From an uncultured Lachnospiraceae bacterium (lineage in GTDB: Bacteria; Bacillota; Clostridia; Lachnospirales; Lachnospiraceae), in the NCBI GenBank assembly GCA_910586025.1, contig CAJUIO010000009.1, positions 1 through 64,000 on the forward strand: DNA of 64,000 nucleotides, read 5' to 3'. The notes beneath the pieces were generated by a model. That model was not told the origin of the DNA. It did not search any database and saw only the letters and a program-made list of their open reading frames with translations. Numbering within the stretch: the first letter of the stretch is position 1; each line of letters starts with the position of its first letter. Below, in pieces: positions 6,975 through 16,488 of this stretch. The position numbers and the translations under genes are program-made.

Positions 6975-7032
6975 TTGCATTTCCCATTCACACTGTGTAT
7001 AATGTGGATGTATCAATAGCTTAAACGTTTTC
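6975..7032 (+). promoter_or_regulatory. Promoter of cellobiose phosphorylase with LacI-type operator
   Basis: TTGCAT (6975-6980), 17 nt, TATAAT (6998-7003) is a near-consensus SigA promoter. TTAAACGTTTTC (7021-7032) with the palindromic core AAACGTTT lies about 20 nt after the -10, where a bound LacI-type repressor would block elongation or escape. The remainder of 6860-6974 shows nothing else. Confidence 0.75.
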
Positions 7033-7078
7033 TATTTCAGAAGTCTCAGACTGACAGGTCAGATAAGGAGAAGAAACT

Positions 7079-9556
7079 ATGAGATTCGGTCATTTCGATG
7101 ATGCAAACCGTGAATACGTGATCACCACCCCCAGGACACCGCTTCCCTGGATCAATTATCTTGGCTGCAATGATTTTTTCAGCCTCATATCCAACACCTG
7201 CGGCGGTTACTCTTTCTATAAGGACGCAAAGCTCCTGCGTCTGACCCGCTACCGCTACAATGACGTGCCTGCGGATATCAACGGAAAATATTTTTACATT
7301 AAGGACGGGGACACGATCTGGAATCCCGGCTGGCAGCCTGTCAAAACCAGCCTCGACTCCTATGAATGCCGCCACGGCATCGGGTACAGCCGTTTTACCT
7401 CCTCCAAAAATCAGGTGGAGGCCTCCGTCCTCACCTTTGTTCCCATGAACGATACCTGCGAGGTCAGTCAGCTTAAGCTCACAAATCATTCCTCCGACAC
7501 AAAGGAGCTTTCCGTTTTCTCCTACGTGGAATGGTGCCTGTGGAATGCGGATGATGACAGCCGCAACTTCCAGAGAAATTACAGTACCGGCGAAGTGGAG
7601 GTGGAAGGCTCTGCCATCTATCACAAGACAGAGTACCGTGAGCGCCGCAATCATTATGCCGTCTATTCCGTCAACACCGAAATTAACGGCTTTGACACGA
7701 TCCGGGAAGCCTTCCTTGGTTCCTACCGGGGTGCGGGCGAGCCGGAAGCCGTGGAGAAGGGCTCCTGTACGGGTTCCATGGCAAGCGGCTGGCAGCCCAT
7801 CGCCTCCCACCAGATCAATCTCACCCTGGAACCGGGCCAGACACGCTCCTTTGTGTTTGTCCTGGGTTATATCGAGAATCCGCAGGAGGATAAATGGGAA
7901 TCCTACGGCATAATCAACAAAAAGCCGGCCCGAGCCATGCTTGACAGATACCATACGGACGCAGATGTGGACAGAGCCTTTGAAGAGCTGAACGAATACT
8001 GGAAAAATCTCCTCTCCAAATATTCCGTAAAATCCTCCAACGACAAGGTGGACCGCATGGTCAATATCTGGAACCAGTATCAGTGCATGGTGACCTTTAA
8101 TATGTCCCGCTCCGCCTCCTACTATGAATCCGGTATCGGCCGGGGCATGGGCTTTCGCGATTCCTGTCAGGATCTCCTTGGCTTCGTGCATCTGATCCCT
8201 GACCGTGCGAGAGAGCGAATCATCGACATCGCCTCCACCCAGTTCCAAGACGGCAGCGCCTATCATCAGTATCAGCCTCTGACCAAAAAGGGCAATTCCG
8301 ATATCGGAAGCGGCTTCAATGACGATCCTCTCTGGCTCATTGCCGGAACCAGCGCTTACGTGAAGGAGACAGGCGACCTCTCCATTCTGAGGGAGACGGT
8401 GCCCTTTGACAATGATAAGACCGTGGCAGCGCCCCTCATGGAACACCTGAAGCGCTCCTTTGATTACACCGTGAACCACAAGGGCCCCCACGGCCTGCCG
8501 CTGATCGGGCGTGCGGACTGGAACGACTGCCTGAATCTGAACTGCTTCTCGGCACATCCAGGCGAATCCTTCCAGACCTTCGGCCCCAGCGAGGGGCCCG
8601 TTGCGGAATCCGTGTTCATCGCAGGCATGTTCGTGAAATACGGGGAGGAATACGCACAGCTGTGCGGGCTTATGGGAGATCAGGCAGAGGCAGACAGAGC
8701 CCGCAGTGAGGTAAAAACCATGTACGACACCATCCTGAAGGAGGGCTGGGACGGAGAATGGTTTGTGCGGGCCTACGATGCCTACAGCCATAAGATCGGC
8801 TCTAAGGAGTGCGAGGAGGGCCAGATCTATATTGAGCCCCAGGGCTTCTGTGTGCTGGCAGGCGTGGGCGTGAAGGAAGGTCTCGCAAGGAAGGCCCTTG
8901 ATTCCGTGAAGGAGCGGCTTGATACGAAATACGGTGTCATGATTCTGCAGCCTGCCTACACCCGGTACCACCTGGAGCTTGGCGAGGTTTCCTCCTATCC
9001 CCCCGGATACAAGGAAAACGCCGGCATCTTCTGCCACAATAACCCCTGGGTCTCCATAGCTGAGACCGTGCTTGGGCGGGGCAGCCGGGCATTTGAAATC
9101 TATCAGAAAACCTGCCCGGCCTACATCGAGGAGATCAGCGAGATCCACAGAACCGAGCCCTATGTATACTCCCAGATGGTGGCGGGAAGAGACGCCAGGT
9201 TCCACGGGGAGGCCAAAAACAGCTGGCTCACCGGAACCGCAGCCTGGACCTTTGTGAATATCTCGCAATATATCCTGGGCGTTTCCCCCACCCACCAGGG
9301 GCTTTGCATCAATCCCTGTCTGCCGGAAGGCTTCGGAGATTTTGAGCTGACCAGAAAATTCCGGGAAGGAACTTATCACATCAGGGTCGTAAATCCTGAC
9401 GGTGTCGAGAAGGGCGTAAAGAGCGTCACAGTGGACGGTACGGCCATCGAAGACACATTTTCCGGAGCAGCGACCGCAAGCGGATGTGAAGGCGGCTTCA
9501 TCATTCCTTATGTGAAGGGAAAAGAAAGCTACGACGTGGTTGTTACTATGGGATGA
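7079..9556 (+). CDS. cbp: Cellobiose phosphorylase (GH94)
   Basis: 825 residues, cytoplasmic, no signal peptide. It converts cellobiose plus phosphate to glucose 1-phosphate and glucose. The sequence follows characterised cellobiose phosphorylases from the start ([20 protein letters not shown]) through the signatures [35 protein letters not shown] (359-375) and [16 protein letters not shown] (476-491), the region that carries the general-acid Asp in GH94 enzymes. It lies opposite a LacI-type regulator, has AAGGAG 8 nt before ATG and a terminator right after the stop. Glucose 1-phosphate can feed GlgC/GlgD. Cellodextrin phosphorylase is less likely because of length and the N-terminal motif. 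Confidence 0.96.
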   Translation: MRFGHFDDANREYVITTPRTPLPWINYLGCNDFFSLISNTCGGYSFYKDAKLLRLTRYRYNDVPADINGKYFYIKDGDTIWNPGWQPVKTSLDSYECRHGIGYSRFTSSKNQVEASVLTFVPMNDTCEVSQLKLTNHSSDTKELSVFSYVEWCLWNADDDSRNFQRNYSTGEVEVEGSAIYHKTEYRERRNHYAVYSVNTEINGFDTIREAFLGSYRGAGEPEAVEKGSCTGSMASGWQPIASHQINLTLEPGQTRSFVFVLGYIENPQEDKWESYGIINKKPARAMLDRYHTDADVDRAFEELNEYWKNLLSKYSVKSSNDKVDRMVNIWNQYQCMVTFNMSRSASYYESGIGRGMGFRDSCQDLLGFVHLIPDRARERIIDIASTQFQDGSAYHQYQPLTKKGNSDIGSGFNDDPLWLIAGTSAYVKETGDLSILRETVPFDNDKTVAAPLMEHLKRSFDYTVNHKGPHGLPLIGRADWNDCLNLNCFSAHPGESFQTFGPSEGPVAESVFIAGMFVKYGEEYAQLCGLMGDQAEADRARSEVKTMYDTILKEGWDGEWFVRAYDAYSHKIGSKECEEGQIYIEPQGFCVLAGVGVKEGLARKALDSVKERLDTKYGVMILQPAYTRYHLELGEVSSYPPGYKENAGIFCHNNPWVSIAETVLGRGSRAFEIYQKTCPAYIEEISEIHRTEPYVYSQMVAGRDARFHGEAKNSWLTGTAAWTFVNISQYILGVSPTHQGLCINPCLPEGFGDFELTRKFREGTYHIRVVNPDGVEKGVKSVTVDGTAIEDTFSGAATASGCEGGFIIPYVKGKESYDVVVTMG

Positions 9557-9565
9557 GCCGTTAAC

Positions 9566-9605
9566 GAGAGACAGGCTGGCCGAAGGCCACTGTCTCTCTC
9601 ATTCG
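9566..9605 (+). terminator. Terminator of cellobiose phosphorylase
   Basis: GAGAGACAG (9566-9574) pairs with CTGTCTCTC (9590-9598), with an inner GGCC-GAA-GGCC stem. The T tract is weak (CTCATTC). It sits between convergent genes. Confidence 0.65.
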
Positions 9606-9613
9606 GTATTATG

Positions 9614-11416
9614 TCAACCCCCCGCATTATCGTCCTTATACCAATCTTTCTGGGCATCATACATATTTGCGTAAACACCCTGCTTTTTATATAATTGCTC
9701 ATGTGTGCCGGTTTCAATGATCCTCCCATGTTCAAACACGATGATCCGGTCCGCCTTTGGCGCAAAGCCTAACCGATGAGAAATAAAAAGCATTGTTTTA
9801 TTGTTGGAAATCCGATACAGGCTTCGATACACATCAATTTCAGCCAAAGGGTCCAAATAGGCTGTCGGTTCATCAAAAACCCAGATCGGTGCGTCAGAAT
9901 TTAAGATGATTCTGCTCAAGGCTATTTTCTGTTCCTGCCCTTTGGAAAGTTCCACACCATAGTCATCTAACTGGCCTAAATTTGTTTCCAATTGACCGGG
10001 AAGTGACCGGACAAACTCTCCAATACCCACCAGATCAAGTATCCTGAAAATATATTCGTCGGATAAATTTTTGTTATTCCCCAGTAAGATATTATCTCTT
10101 ATCGTCGTCTGATACATTGTAAAATCCTGACAAAGCGACTGAATCATTTTTACTGGCAGCGGATTATTTTTCGTATATGTGCGATTACCTATTTTTATTT
10201 GTCCCTCAAACTCCGTCAGCAATCCAAGCAATATGTTGACAAAAGTTGATTTGCCGGAACCATTTTCACCTACAATTGCGATTTTCTCACCACTTTTAAT
10301 ATGTACGCTCAATCCATTAAGCGCTTTGTTTTCCGACTGTGGATATACATATGAAACATCATCAAATATTATATCATTATCTGTCATATCAATATCCGGT
10401 TCAAATTCGGAATTCGACTCTTGATATTCCATAATCTCGTAATATTCATTTATAATTAACATTTCCTCAACACGGTTAGATATATAGTAGCTCAAAGCTT
10501 CTGATTTTTCATATAAGGTATCAAAAATCAGTATTAATGATACTAAAACCCCTATTTCAACCACCTGATTTGAGATTTGAAAGCTTATATATAAGTATGA
10601 AAAGAAAATCGTCGCAACAAACAGCAGCAAAGCTCTTGACTCTGCAAAGATGGTATACTTATGTATTTTCAAATACGCATCCTGGTACTCCGCAGACGCA
10701 TTTTGGTACCTATGAAACAAGGCATCATACAATCGACCGGACTGATACTCCTGATGCATATTTTTATCTTTGGGGATTCTGTCCAGATAATCTTGCTTTT
10801 GCTTCAATTTGGTAATATCCACAAACTTTTTATGTCTGATTTTCGACATTTTGGCGGCGGCTCCTCCACTGAACACAATTGACAGCACAACCAGCAGAGC
10901 AAAAACAACATTAATTTTTGACAGAAAAGCAACATAAAAAATTATATAGAAAAGGATCTCCAATACTTTCACTATTGACTCAACAGCCACCTGGTATCCC
11001 GAACCGATTCTTTCATTGACTCTCGTTATTTTCTCATAGATCGTCGAGGATTCATAATATTCATAATGAATCAATCCCAGCTTGTTTTTTAATTTTGTAT
11101 TAACAAATTCATTTACTTTTGTGTTAAATTTTATTTTAAACATTGCACTATAGCGTATAACCATATTTATCGTAAACAGACTCGCCAAAAAGAGGGCAAT
11201 GCGATAAATAATGTTTCTTAAACTTACATCCGCACTATTGTAAACCTCCGAAGACATATTTGAGATATAATCAATAAACAACAAAGTGACAAAAGCCTTT
11301 AACGACGAAAACATTGTTAATATAAGCAATACCACACTGTCTGACCGCATCTTTTCAAACAAATCTGCCAATACTTTCCTAAATACAGATAAGAGATTAC
11401 CCCGCTTCATTTCCAT
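9614..11416 (-). CDS. ABC half-exporter (membrane plus ATPase domains), second of a pair
   Basis: 600 residues. About five or six membrane helices occupy residues 28-310, followed by a nucleotide-binding domain with Walker A VGENGSGKST (382-391), a signature reading LSKGQ instead of LSGGQ, Walker B VFDEPTA and the switch His in ISHRLG. The altered signature suggests one weakened ATP site, as in asymmetric heterodimers. It starts 22 nt after the 11439-13187 gene, AAAGGA 6 nt before ATG, and the two probably form one heterodimeric exporter. Local base composition is far more AT-rich than the flanks. The substrate is unknown; a peptide is my guess. Confidence 0.88.
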   Translation of the reverse strand: MEMKRGNLLSVFRKVLADLFEKMRSDSVVLLILTMFSSLKAFVTLLFIDYISNMSSEVYNSADVSLRNIIYRIALFLASLFTINMVIRYSAMFKIKFNTKVNEFVNTKLKNKLGLIHYEYYESSTIYEKITRVNERIGSGYQVAVESIVKVLEILFYIIFYVAFLSKINVVFALLVVLSIVFSGGAAAKMSKIRHKKFVDITKLKQKQDYLDRIPKDKNMHQEYQSGRLYDALFHRYQNASAEYQDAYLKIHKYTIFAESRALLLFVATIFFSYLYISFQISNQVVEIGVLVSLILIFDTLYEKSEALSYYISNRVEEMLIINEYYEIMEYQESNSEFEPDIDMTDNDIIFDDVSYVYPQSENKALNGLSVHIKSGEKIAIVGENGSGKSTFVNILLGLLTEFEGQIKIGNRTYTKNNPLPVKMIQSLCQDFTMYQTTIRDNILLGNNKNLSDEYIFRILDLVGIGEFVRSLPGQLETNLGQLDDYGVELSKGQEQKIALSRIILNSDAPIWVFDEPTAYLDPLAEIDVYRSLYRISNNKTMLFISHRLGFAPKADRIIVFEHGRIIETGTHEQLYKKQGVYANMYDAQKDWYKDDNAGG

Positions 11417-11438
11417 ATGATTTCCTTTCCGTTGCTAT

Positions 11439-13187
11439 TTATTGATAAAGCTCTTTTTGTGCGTTAAAAAGCTCACTGTAAAACCCGTTCTTATTTAGAA
11501 GCTCATCATGAGTGCCTGATTCGACAATCTCCCCTTTATCCATCATCACGATCCTGTCGCACAATCTCGCAAACCCGATTCGATGCGAAATCAGAATCGC
11601 CGTCCGTCCTTGCAGGATCGTCCGGAAATGTGACAGCATTTCAATTTCCTTAAAAGGATCGACGGAAGCGGTGGGTTCGTCTAAAACCAGAACGCAATGG
11701 CCGCCCATATATGCCCGCGCCAGGTCTATCTTCTGCCATTGCCCGCCTGATAAATCAATACCGTCGGAATAAAGCTCCTTGCCTATTTTTGTGTCTAATG
11801 TAACTGGTAATTTCATATCCGCTTCCCGAAGCGCTTTTTTTATATTTTCTTCCGAGTCTTTTTCTATGAAGCCGAAGCCGACATTATCCCTTACCGTAAG
11901 CAGGTATCGCGTAAATTCCTGATACGCTATGCCATATAAGGCGGACACGCTTTCTTTTGGAATATCCTGAATGTTCTTTCTATTTAAATAAATATCACCC
12001 TGTGTCGGGGAAAGAACTCCCGTAATCAGCTTAACTAACGTTGTCTTTCCGCTTCCATTGTATCCGAGTATACTGACTATTTCTCCCTTCTTTATGCCAA
12101 ATGAAATATTTTTCACGGCATGGTCTTGTCCCGATGGGTACTTGTAGCTCACGTTATTCATTTCCAGTTTCTCAAACTCCATATTCTCCCGGAGCAAGGG
12201 CGTAACGGATTCTGATTTTGTTTTTGCAACATAATTAATATAGTTCTCTATATTTAGATAATTAGTATAGATATCTCCGAACGATGACTGCAGCAAGGTT
12301 TTAACCTGCGAGCTTGTGGCAGGTATTATGTTATACAGGAAGATAAAGGTGCCGATATTTATGTGTTTATTATATAGCTCGTAAAACAAAAACACCAAAA
12401 GCGTACTGTCCACTAAAAAACCAAGTAATGAGCTGACGGTCTGCCAGTGTTGCTTTTTACTCTCAAATTCATTTCTCGTTTTACACAGATAATTATATTG
12501 GCCTGACCATTTTTCAAGAAAAAAATTCTGAGCGCCAAAAACCCTTATGTCTCTTGAATGCGCTTTGGAGGAAAAAATATTTCCGTAATAGTTTTCTTTC
12601 CTCTGTTCTCTCGTTACTGCGAGTTCCATTTCATAACCCTCTCTCGCAAACTTCCTTGCGATAAACAGAGAAAAAATCGGGTCAATTATAATTATGATCA
12701 ATAAATACGGGGAAACATTTAAAATCAAAGGGATTTGAACAAAAACAACCACAAACAATAATATGATAATCTCATTAATTGCAAATATCTGGAACGGAAT
12801 AACGCCATATCCCCTCACAACGCAATTAAGCTGATCGTTGAAGGAGGAATCGTAGAAGCTCTGCTGCCGCTCTTTATACAGCGCTTTTGTCAGGAATTCA
12901 TTGAACACCAGATTAGTTCTGTATATAAACTTATGTGCGAAGAAAGAATCCACATATTGATATACGGATCTGATAAATTTTATGCAGACATATGTAGATA
13001 AGCACAATAAAACAACCGAAAACGAGGTTGAGTTTTCAAGTTCTGACACGAAAACTCTTTGCGAATACGAAACCAAAGTGGGTACAATACTTCCAAACAG
13101 GCAAATCGCAATATATAAGCACAAAATATATTTACCCTTTTTCCATATCCCTTTTATCAGCCATATATATTGTTTTATAACCTTCAT
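11439..13187 (-). CDS. ABC half-exporter (membrane plus ATPase domains), first of a pair
   Basis: 582 residues: about six membrane helices in residues 15-300, then an ATPase domain with Walker A LGYNGSGKTT, a canonical LSGGQ signature (SGGQWQKIDLAR), Walker B VLVLDEPTA and ISHRIG. The C-terminus GFYSELFNAQKELYQ resembles that of its partner and of the exporters at 53410-57046. AT-rich codon use sets it apart from neighbours such as cbp. The gene follows a decayed reading frame by 17 nt, so the locus has probably lost its first gene. Exporter fold certain; cargo unknown. Confidence 0.9.
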   Translation of the reverse strand: MKVIKQYIWLIKGIWKKGKYILCLYIAICLFGSIVPTLVSYSQRVFVSELENSTSFSVVLLCLSTYVCIKFIRSVYQYVDSFFAHKFIYRTNLVFNEFLTKALYKERQQSFYDSSFNDQLNCVVRGYGVIPFQIFAINEIIILLFVVVFVQIPLILNVSPYLLIIIIIDPIFSLFIARKFAREGYEMELAVTREQRKENYYGNIFSSKAHSRDIRVFGAQNFFLEKWSGQYNYLCKTRNEFESKKQHWQTVSSLLGFLVDSTLLVFLFYELYNKHINIGTFIFLYNIIPATSSQVKTLLQSSFGDIYTNYLNIENYINYVAKTKSESVTPLLRENMEFEKLEMNNVSYKYPSGQDHAVKNISFGIKKGEIVSILGYNGSGKTTLVKLITGVLSPTQGDIYLNRKNIQDIPKESVSALYGIAYQEFTRYLLTVRDNVGFGFIEKDSEENIKKALREADMKLPVTLDTKIGKELYSDGIDLSGGQWQKIDLARAYMGGHCVLVLDEPTASVDPFKEIEMLSHFRTILQGRTAILISHRIGFARLCDRIVMMDKGEIVESGTHDELLNKNGFYSELFNAQKELYQ

Positions 13188-13204
13188 GTTTATACCTCCT
13201 GCAT

Positions 13205-13681
13205 TTATTCTCTCCGTTCAAAAACTTTAAAGTTTAAATCATCTTGAGTATGATATAATTCAAAAATAGAATGATCTAACAAATAATTTTGTGCCTGTTT
13301 ATAGATTTTCTCCTCATTTTTTAGATATATATATCTTTGAGAAATATTTATATTATTTTGTGCTATCTTTTTATCTGTTATCAAACGTATAAACGATTTG
13401 TCAGACAAAAAGGAATCCTGGTTCAATATAATAATTTCTTTTAGCGTTGCATACTTACGATAATACTGAGTTTTAATATAGGCTTGATATTTTTTTTCTG
13501 TTATTCCCCCATTAATTAGTAAGAGCTTAGTTATTAATCTACTATAATTATCTTTACTATTTGCCCTAAGATGCACAATGGGTGAACCATAAATAAGACT
13601 ATATGAAGGGTCAACTATACCACAGCCTTATCTCCCTTCTTCTGTTTTAGGCATTATATATAATTGAATCTTTTTATCCAT
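13205..13681 (-). pseudogene. Decayed gene upstream of the ABC exporter pair
   Basis: An open segment of 123 codons could begin at GTG 13576, but no ribosome site precedes it. The same frame continues upstream past a TAA at 13630-13628 into a plausible segment (MDKKIQLYIMPKTEEGR, ATG at 13681), and past a further TAA at 13690-13688 into KIGSGDLLSYKENA. One frame carrying protein-like sequence across several stops indicates nonsense decay of a longer gene rather than a true GTG start. The product is Lys/Ile/Tyr-rich, soluble, and not recognised. Alternative: a short functional protein from the GTG. Position suggests it once modified, processed or protected against the exported product. Confidence 0.6.
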
Positions 13682-13775
13682 CTTAGCTTAGGCATTTTCT
13701 TTATATGACAATAAATCTCCGCTTCCTATTTTGTTAAATTTTACTATATTTATATTAAATCACCTTCTCCTACTT

Positions 13776-13857
13776 TGTAAATATCATATTTCTACATTAG
13801 ATGTCATTTTTCTATTTCTTGCAATATAATGCTCTCCGATCATATCATTTTGAAACT
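13776..13857 (-). promoter_or_regulatory. Upstream block shared with the second exporter locus
   Basis: GTAAATATCATATTTCTACA continuing to TTTTTCTAT (13776-13814) matches 57593-57631 at about 34 of 39 positions. After 31 extra bases CATTTTGAAACTT is identical to 57632-57644. In both loci the block lies upstream (minus strand) of ABC exporter genes. It most likely is a promoter or leader; the region also holds a weak dyad TGTA...TACA. Nothing else is recognised in 13682-13775. Confidence 0.6.
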
Positions 13858-13927
13858 TTTCCACCTATACAGTTGCTCGGTTTTGCAAATAGGGTAGACT
13901 TCCATTGAGCCATACATACAGGTCTCG

Positions 13928-13956
13928 TGTACAGCTCTACAACTTGTAGTGGTCAA
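13928..13956 (-). promoter_or_regulatory. Candidate promoter with CTACAACTTGTAG operator
   Basis: On the minus strand TTGACC (13956-13951) and TGTACA (13933-13928) are 17 nt apart. The spacer holds the perfect 13-nt palindrome CTACAACTTGTAG (13937-13949), of the TACA-N-TGTA type bound by BlaI/CopY regulators. It would direct transcription into the decayed gene and the ABC exporters. The -10 is poor, so this stays a candidate. Confidence 0.4.
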
Positions 13957-14049
13957 GCCTTTTTGTAACATTTGTGGATAAAAATTTATTGAATTCTTGT
14001 TTGGAGTCTATCGAAGAAGTCAGTTTTTGAATGATCAAGCAATCCAATT

Positions 14050-14530
14050 ATATAGCATGTTCCCGTCTTTCCTTATAATTCCTCCACGTTCTTCCTCTCC
14101 ATTGGCGCATCATCGTAGGAGTATCCGGCTTTGCTTATTGCTCTGGGCCACACAGACGGATTCACAGAACTCTGCGAAGGCTTTAATCGCCGTATAAGGT
14201 CAGCCCGCTCTTTGAAGGATGCTGTGATCCCAATGCCTTCTGTTGCGTGTGATTGTTAGGTCGCTGGTAATGTGCAGGTCTGTTATACTGGCCACCACAC
14301 TCCTGTCATGAAAGTCTATGATAGTACAGTTATAACACACATCCCCATTTTGCTTATTCCCAAATGTTCTTCGGGAGCCTGGCTTTGTTCCCGACTTTTT
14401 GGTGCCGACGATGGATCGCAGTCCCTTTTTTCTTACATTTTGTATCGGTTTCTTATTGGGACAAAGAGATATGGTTTTACAGATGTCAGATGCAGAAAAC
14501 GGAGCCCTAACTATAGTAAACGACAAAAAT
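14050..14530 (-). mobile_element. Degraded IS3-family transposase (orfB) remnant
   Basis: Read on the minus strand in shifting frames: SIVGTKKSGTKPGSRRTFGN near the integrase core start, then IDFHDRSVVASITDLHITSD, which matches the IS3 orfB core around the second acidic residue. Further on come AFAEFCESVCVAQS and, after a frame change, SKAGYSYDDAPMER, the segment with the third catalytic residue in IS3 transposases. Several frameshifts and the loss of the N-terminal part show that it is dead. Ends were not determined. Confidence 0.75.
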
Positions 14531-14657
14531 AATTGCCGTTTACTATAGCCCCTCCGGGGGATGCGCACCATTTTTGCAAGGTAAATCTGCGTTTGCACGC
14601 AGCAAAAATCGGTGCAGCCAACGACAAAAGGAAAAAACTTTTGTCGTTGACTATATA
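14511..14657. repeat. Nested hairpins built from a TATAGT-AACGACA repeat
   Basis: CTATAGTAAACGACAA (14511-14526) pairs with TTGCCGTTTACTATAG (14533-14548). CAACGACAAAAG (14619-14630) pairs with CTTTTGTCGTTG (14638-14649), which continues into ACTATATA. Between them GCACCATTTTTGC (14564-14576) pairs with GCAAAAATCGGTGC (14602-14615). The terminal motif is therefore present four times here in alternating orientation, as at the ends of small non-autonomous elements. Confidence 0.6.
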
Positions 14658-14801
14658 TTCCGCAGGCAAGCTCCCCCGTTCCCCGCACCTTAAAAGAGCG
14701 CAGAGCGGCATACAGGAAACTGCAAACAGAAAAAAGAAGCTCCATAAAGAAGTCTCCCTGTTAAAAGTACAGGAAGGAACAGCCAACAATATGTCACTAA
14801 G

Positions 14802-14816
14802 TTATAGTTAACGACA
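14802..14816 (+). repeat. Further copy of the TATAGT-AACGACA motif
   Basis: TTATAGTTAACGACA matches the ends of the hairpins at 14511-14657. It may mark the outer end of the same inserted element. Between 14658 and 14932 I see no gene. Confidence 0.5.
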
Positions 14817-14932
14817 TTTCCGGTTTGTCAAAAACCAGGAAAAGATTTTACATGTGATCAGAAACCGGGTGTACAGCCGATCCGGTTCTTTCTCTGTATG
14901 CAAAGCGGCTGTATCAACCACGAACGGTCTCA

Positions 14933-16480
14933 TTACATCAACGGCGCAAAAAGCCGGAATATCCGCCCCACCATCTTCTGCCACAGGGGGATCCTCCGAT
15001 AATATTCCTTCGTCACCTCCCGGCATTTTTGCAGAGTACTCTGAAAATCCTCCTCTATCCTCGCCACCACCTGGTTTTCATAGAAATATGCGCCGCATTC
15101 AAAATGATGATAAAAGCTTCGGTAATCAAGATTGACCGTTCCCACCGTCGCGCTCTCATCATCCGCCACAAAAACCTTTGCATGCACGAATCCCGGCACG
15201 TATTCATAGACCCTGATCCCCGCCTCAAGAAGCTCCGGATAAAAGGTCCGGGCAATGTAGTAAACCACCTTCTTATCCGGAATTCCGGGCAGAATCATGG
15301 CAACCTCCACTCCCCTCTCCGCCGCATAACGCATACTGTCAAGAAACTCCCGGTCCACAATAAAATATGGCGTCATGATATGCACATATCTGGCCGCGCC
15401 GTTGATCATGGATTCATACACCGTCTTCGCAACCTCACGCTTCATCGTCGGGGTTTCCCCATAAGGGATCACAAAGCCGTCATGGTAAAGAGGTGCGTCA
15501 AATCTGATATCCTGCAAATATCTTTCATAATCCTCCTCCCCCTTCTCCGACACGTTCCACATTTGAAGAAACATGATTGTAAAGCTTCTGACCGCATCGC
15601 CAGTGACCTTCACCGCCACATCCTTCCAGTGTCCATACACTGTTTTACGGTTTATATATTCGTCAGCCAGATTGATTCCTCCGGTAAATGCAACTTTTCC
15701 GTCAATTACCACGATCTTTCTGTGATCCCGGTTGTTCTGGTTGGTGGACAGGAACGGCATGATAGGCGCAAACATTTTCGCCCGGATCCCGTACCGCTTT
15801 AATTCCTCCGGGTACCTGTAGGGAAGCAGCACGATCGAGCACATGCCGTCATACATCACCCTGACCTCCACGCCCTCCTTCACCTTCTCCTTCAGGATCT
15901 CCAGAACAGCGTCCCACATGATCCCTCTCTCCACAATAAAATATTCAAGAAAGATGAACCGCTCCGCCCTCTTAAGCTCTGCAATCAGATCCTCGAACTT
16001 GTCCTGCCCCGTGGGATAATACACGGCCGCAGAATTGTGATACGCGGGATATCCTGCCGTGCGGTCCATATAGCGGGCAAATCCCTGAAAAACCGGAAGG
16101 CACTGACTGATCACTTCCTTTGTCTCACTGCCGGTATAGAGAAGCTCCTGCGTTTCCCTGATCCGTATGCCCGTTTTGACCCTGAGGCCGATTCCGCCCG
16201 CATTGGAGATCATGAAAACATAGATCAGGGCACCCAGCACCGGAAAAAGACAGATGGGAATGATCCAGGTCATCTTAAACTCCACAGGCTCGTCCCGGTT
16301 TATGATATAAATAATCAGAAATCCGCCCAGGACAGTCATTCCCTCCCAGATAAAATGCAGATAATTTTCAAGCCATGTAAAGCTGAAAACAAGCACCAGA
16401 GCCTGCAGTATAATCATCAGGAATATGATCAGCGTCCGGCTGAATATGATCCTGCATGCATAGTTGACAAAGCGTTTCAT
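14933..16480 (-). CDS. cls: Cardiolipin synthase
   Basis: 515 residues. Two N-terminal membrane helices (about residues 10-65) precede two phospholipase D domains. The first HxKxxxxD motif is HRKIVVIDGKVAFTGG, the second HAKVFVADDESATVG with NLDYRS after it. It condenses two phosphatidylglycerol molecules to cardiolipin at the membrane. The ATG at 16480 is preferred: AGAGGG lies 11 nt before it, while the GTG at 16489 overlaps the stop of the preceding pdxK gene and is too near that site. The two genes are adjacent and probably co-transcribed, though without an obvious metabolic link. Confidence 0.94.
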   Translation of the reverse strand: MKRFVNYACRIIFSRTLIIFLMIILQALVLVFSFTWLENYLHFIWEGMTVLGGFLIIYIINRDEPVEFKMTWIIPICLFPVLGALIYVFMISNAGGIGLRVKTGIRIRETQELLYTGSETKEVISQCLPVFQGFARYMDRTAGYPAYHNSAAVYYPTGQDKFEDLIAELKRAERFIFLEYFIVERGIMWDAVLEILKEKVKEGVEVRVMYDGMCSIVLLPYRYPEELKRYGIRAKMFAPIMPFLSTNQNNRDHRKIVVIDGKVAFTGGINLADEYINRKTVYGHWKDVAVKVTGDAVRSFTIMFLQMWNVSEKGEEDYERYLQDIRFDAPLYHDGFVIPYGETPTMKREVAKTVYESMINGAARYVHIMTPYFIVDREFLDSMRYAAERGVEVAMILPGIPDKKVVYYIARTFYPELLEAGIRVYEYVPGFVHAKVFVADDESATVGTVNLDYRSFYHHFECGAYFYENQVVARIEEDFQSTLQKCREVTKEYYRRIPLWQKMVGRIFRLFAPLM

Positions 16481-16488
16481 AAATAGCA

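Noticed and set aside
7046..9379. 777-codon open frame on the minus strand opposite cellobiose phosphorylase
   Set aside because: It is the antisense shadow of a certain GH94 gene with matching codon bias; it has no ribosome site and no family resemblance.
9529..9765. Minus-strand frame continuing past the end of the 9614 ABC gene
   Set aside because: Different frame overlapping the ABC gene end and a terminator; no start signals.
14200..14745. 181-codon minus-strand frame as one gene
   Set aside because: Only its second half resembles protein (IS3 transposase core), and that is broken by frameshifts; the first half runs through the hairpin repeats.
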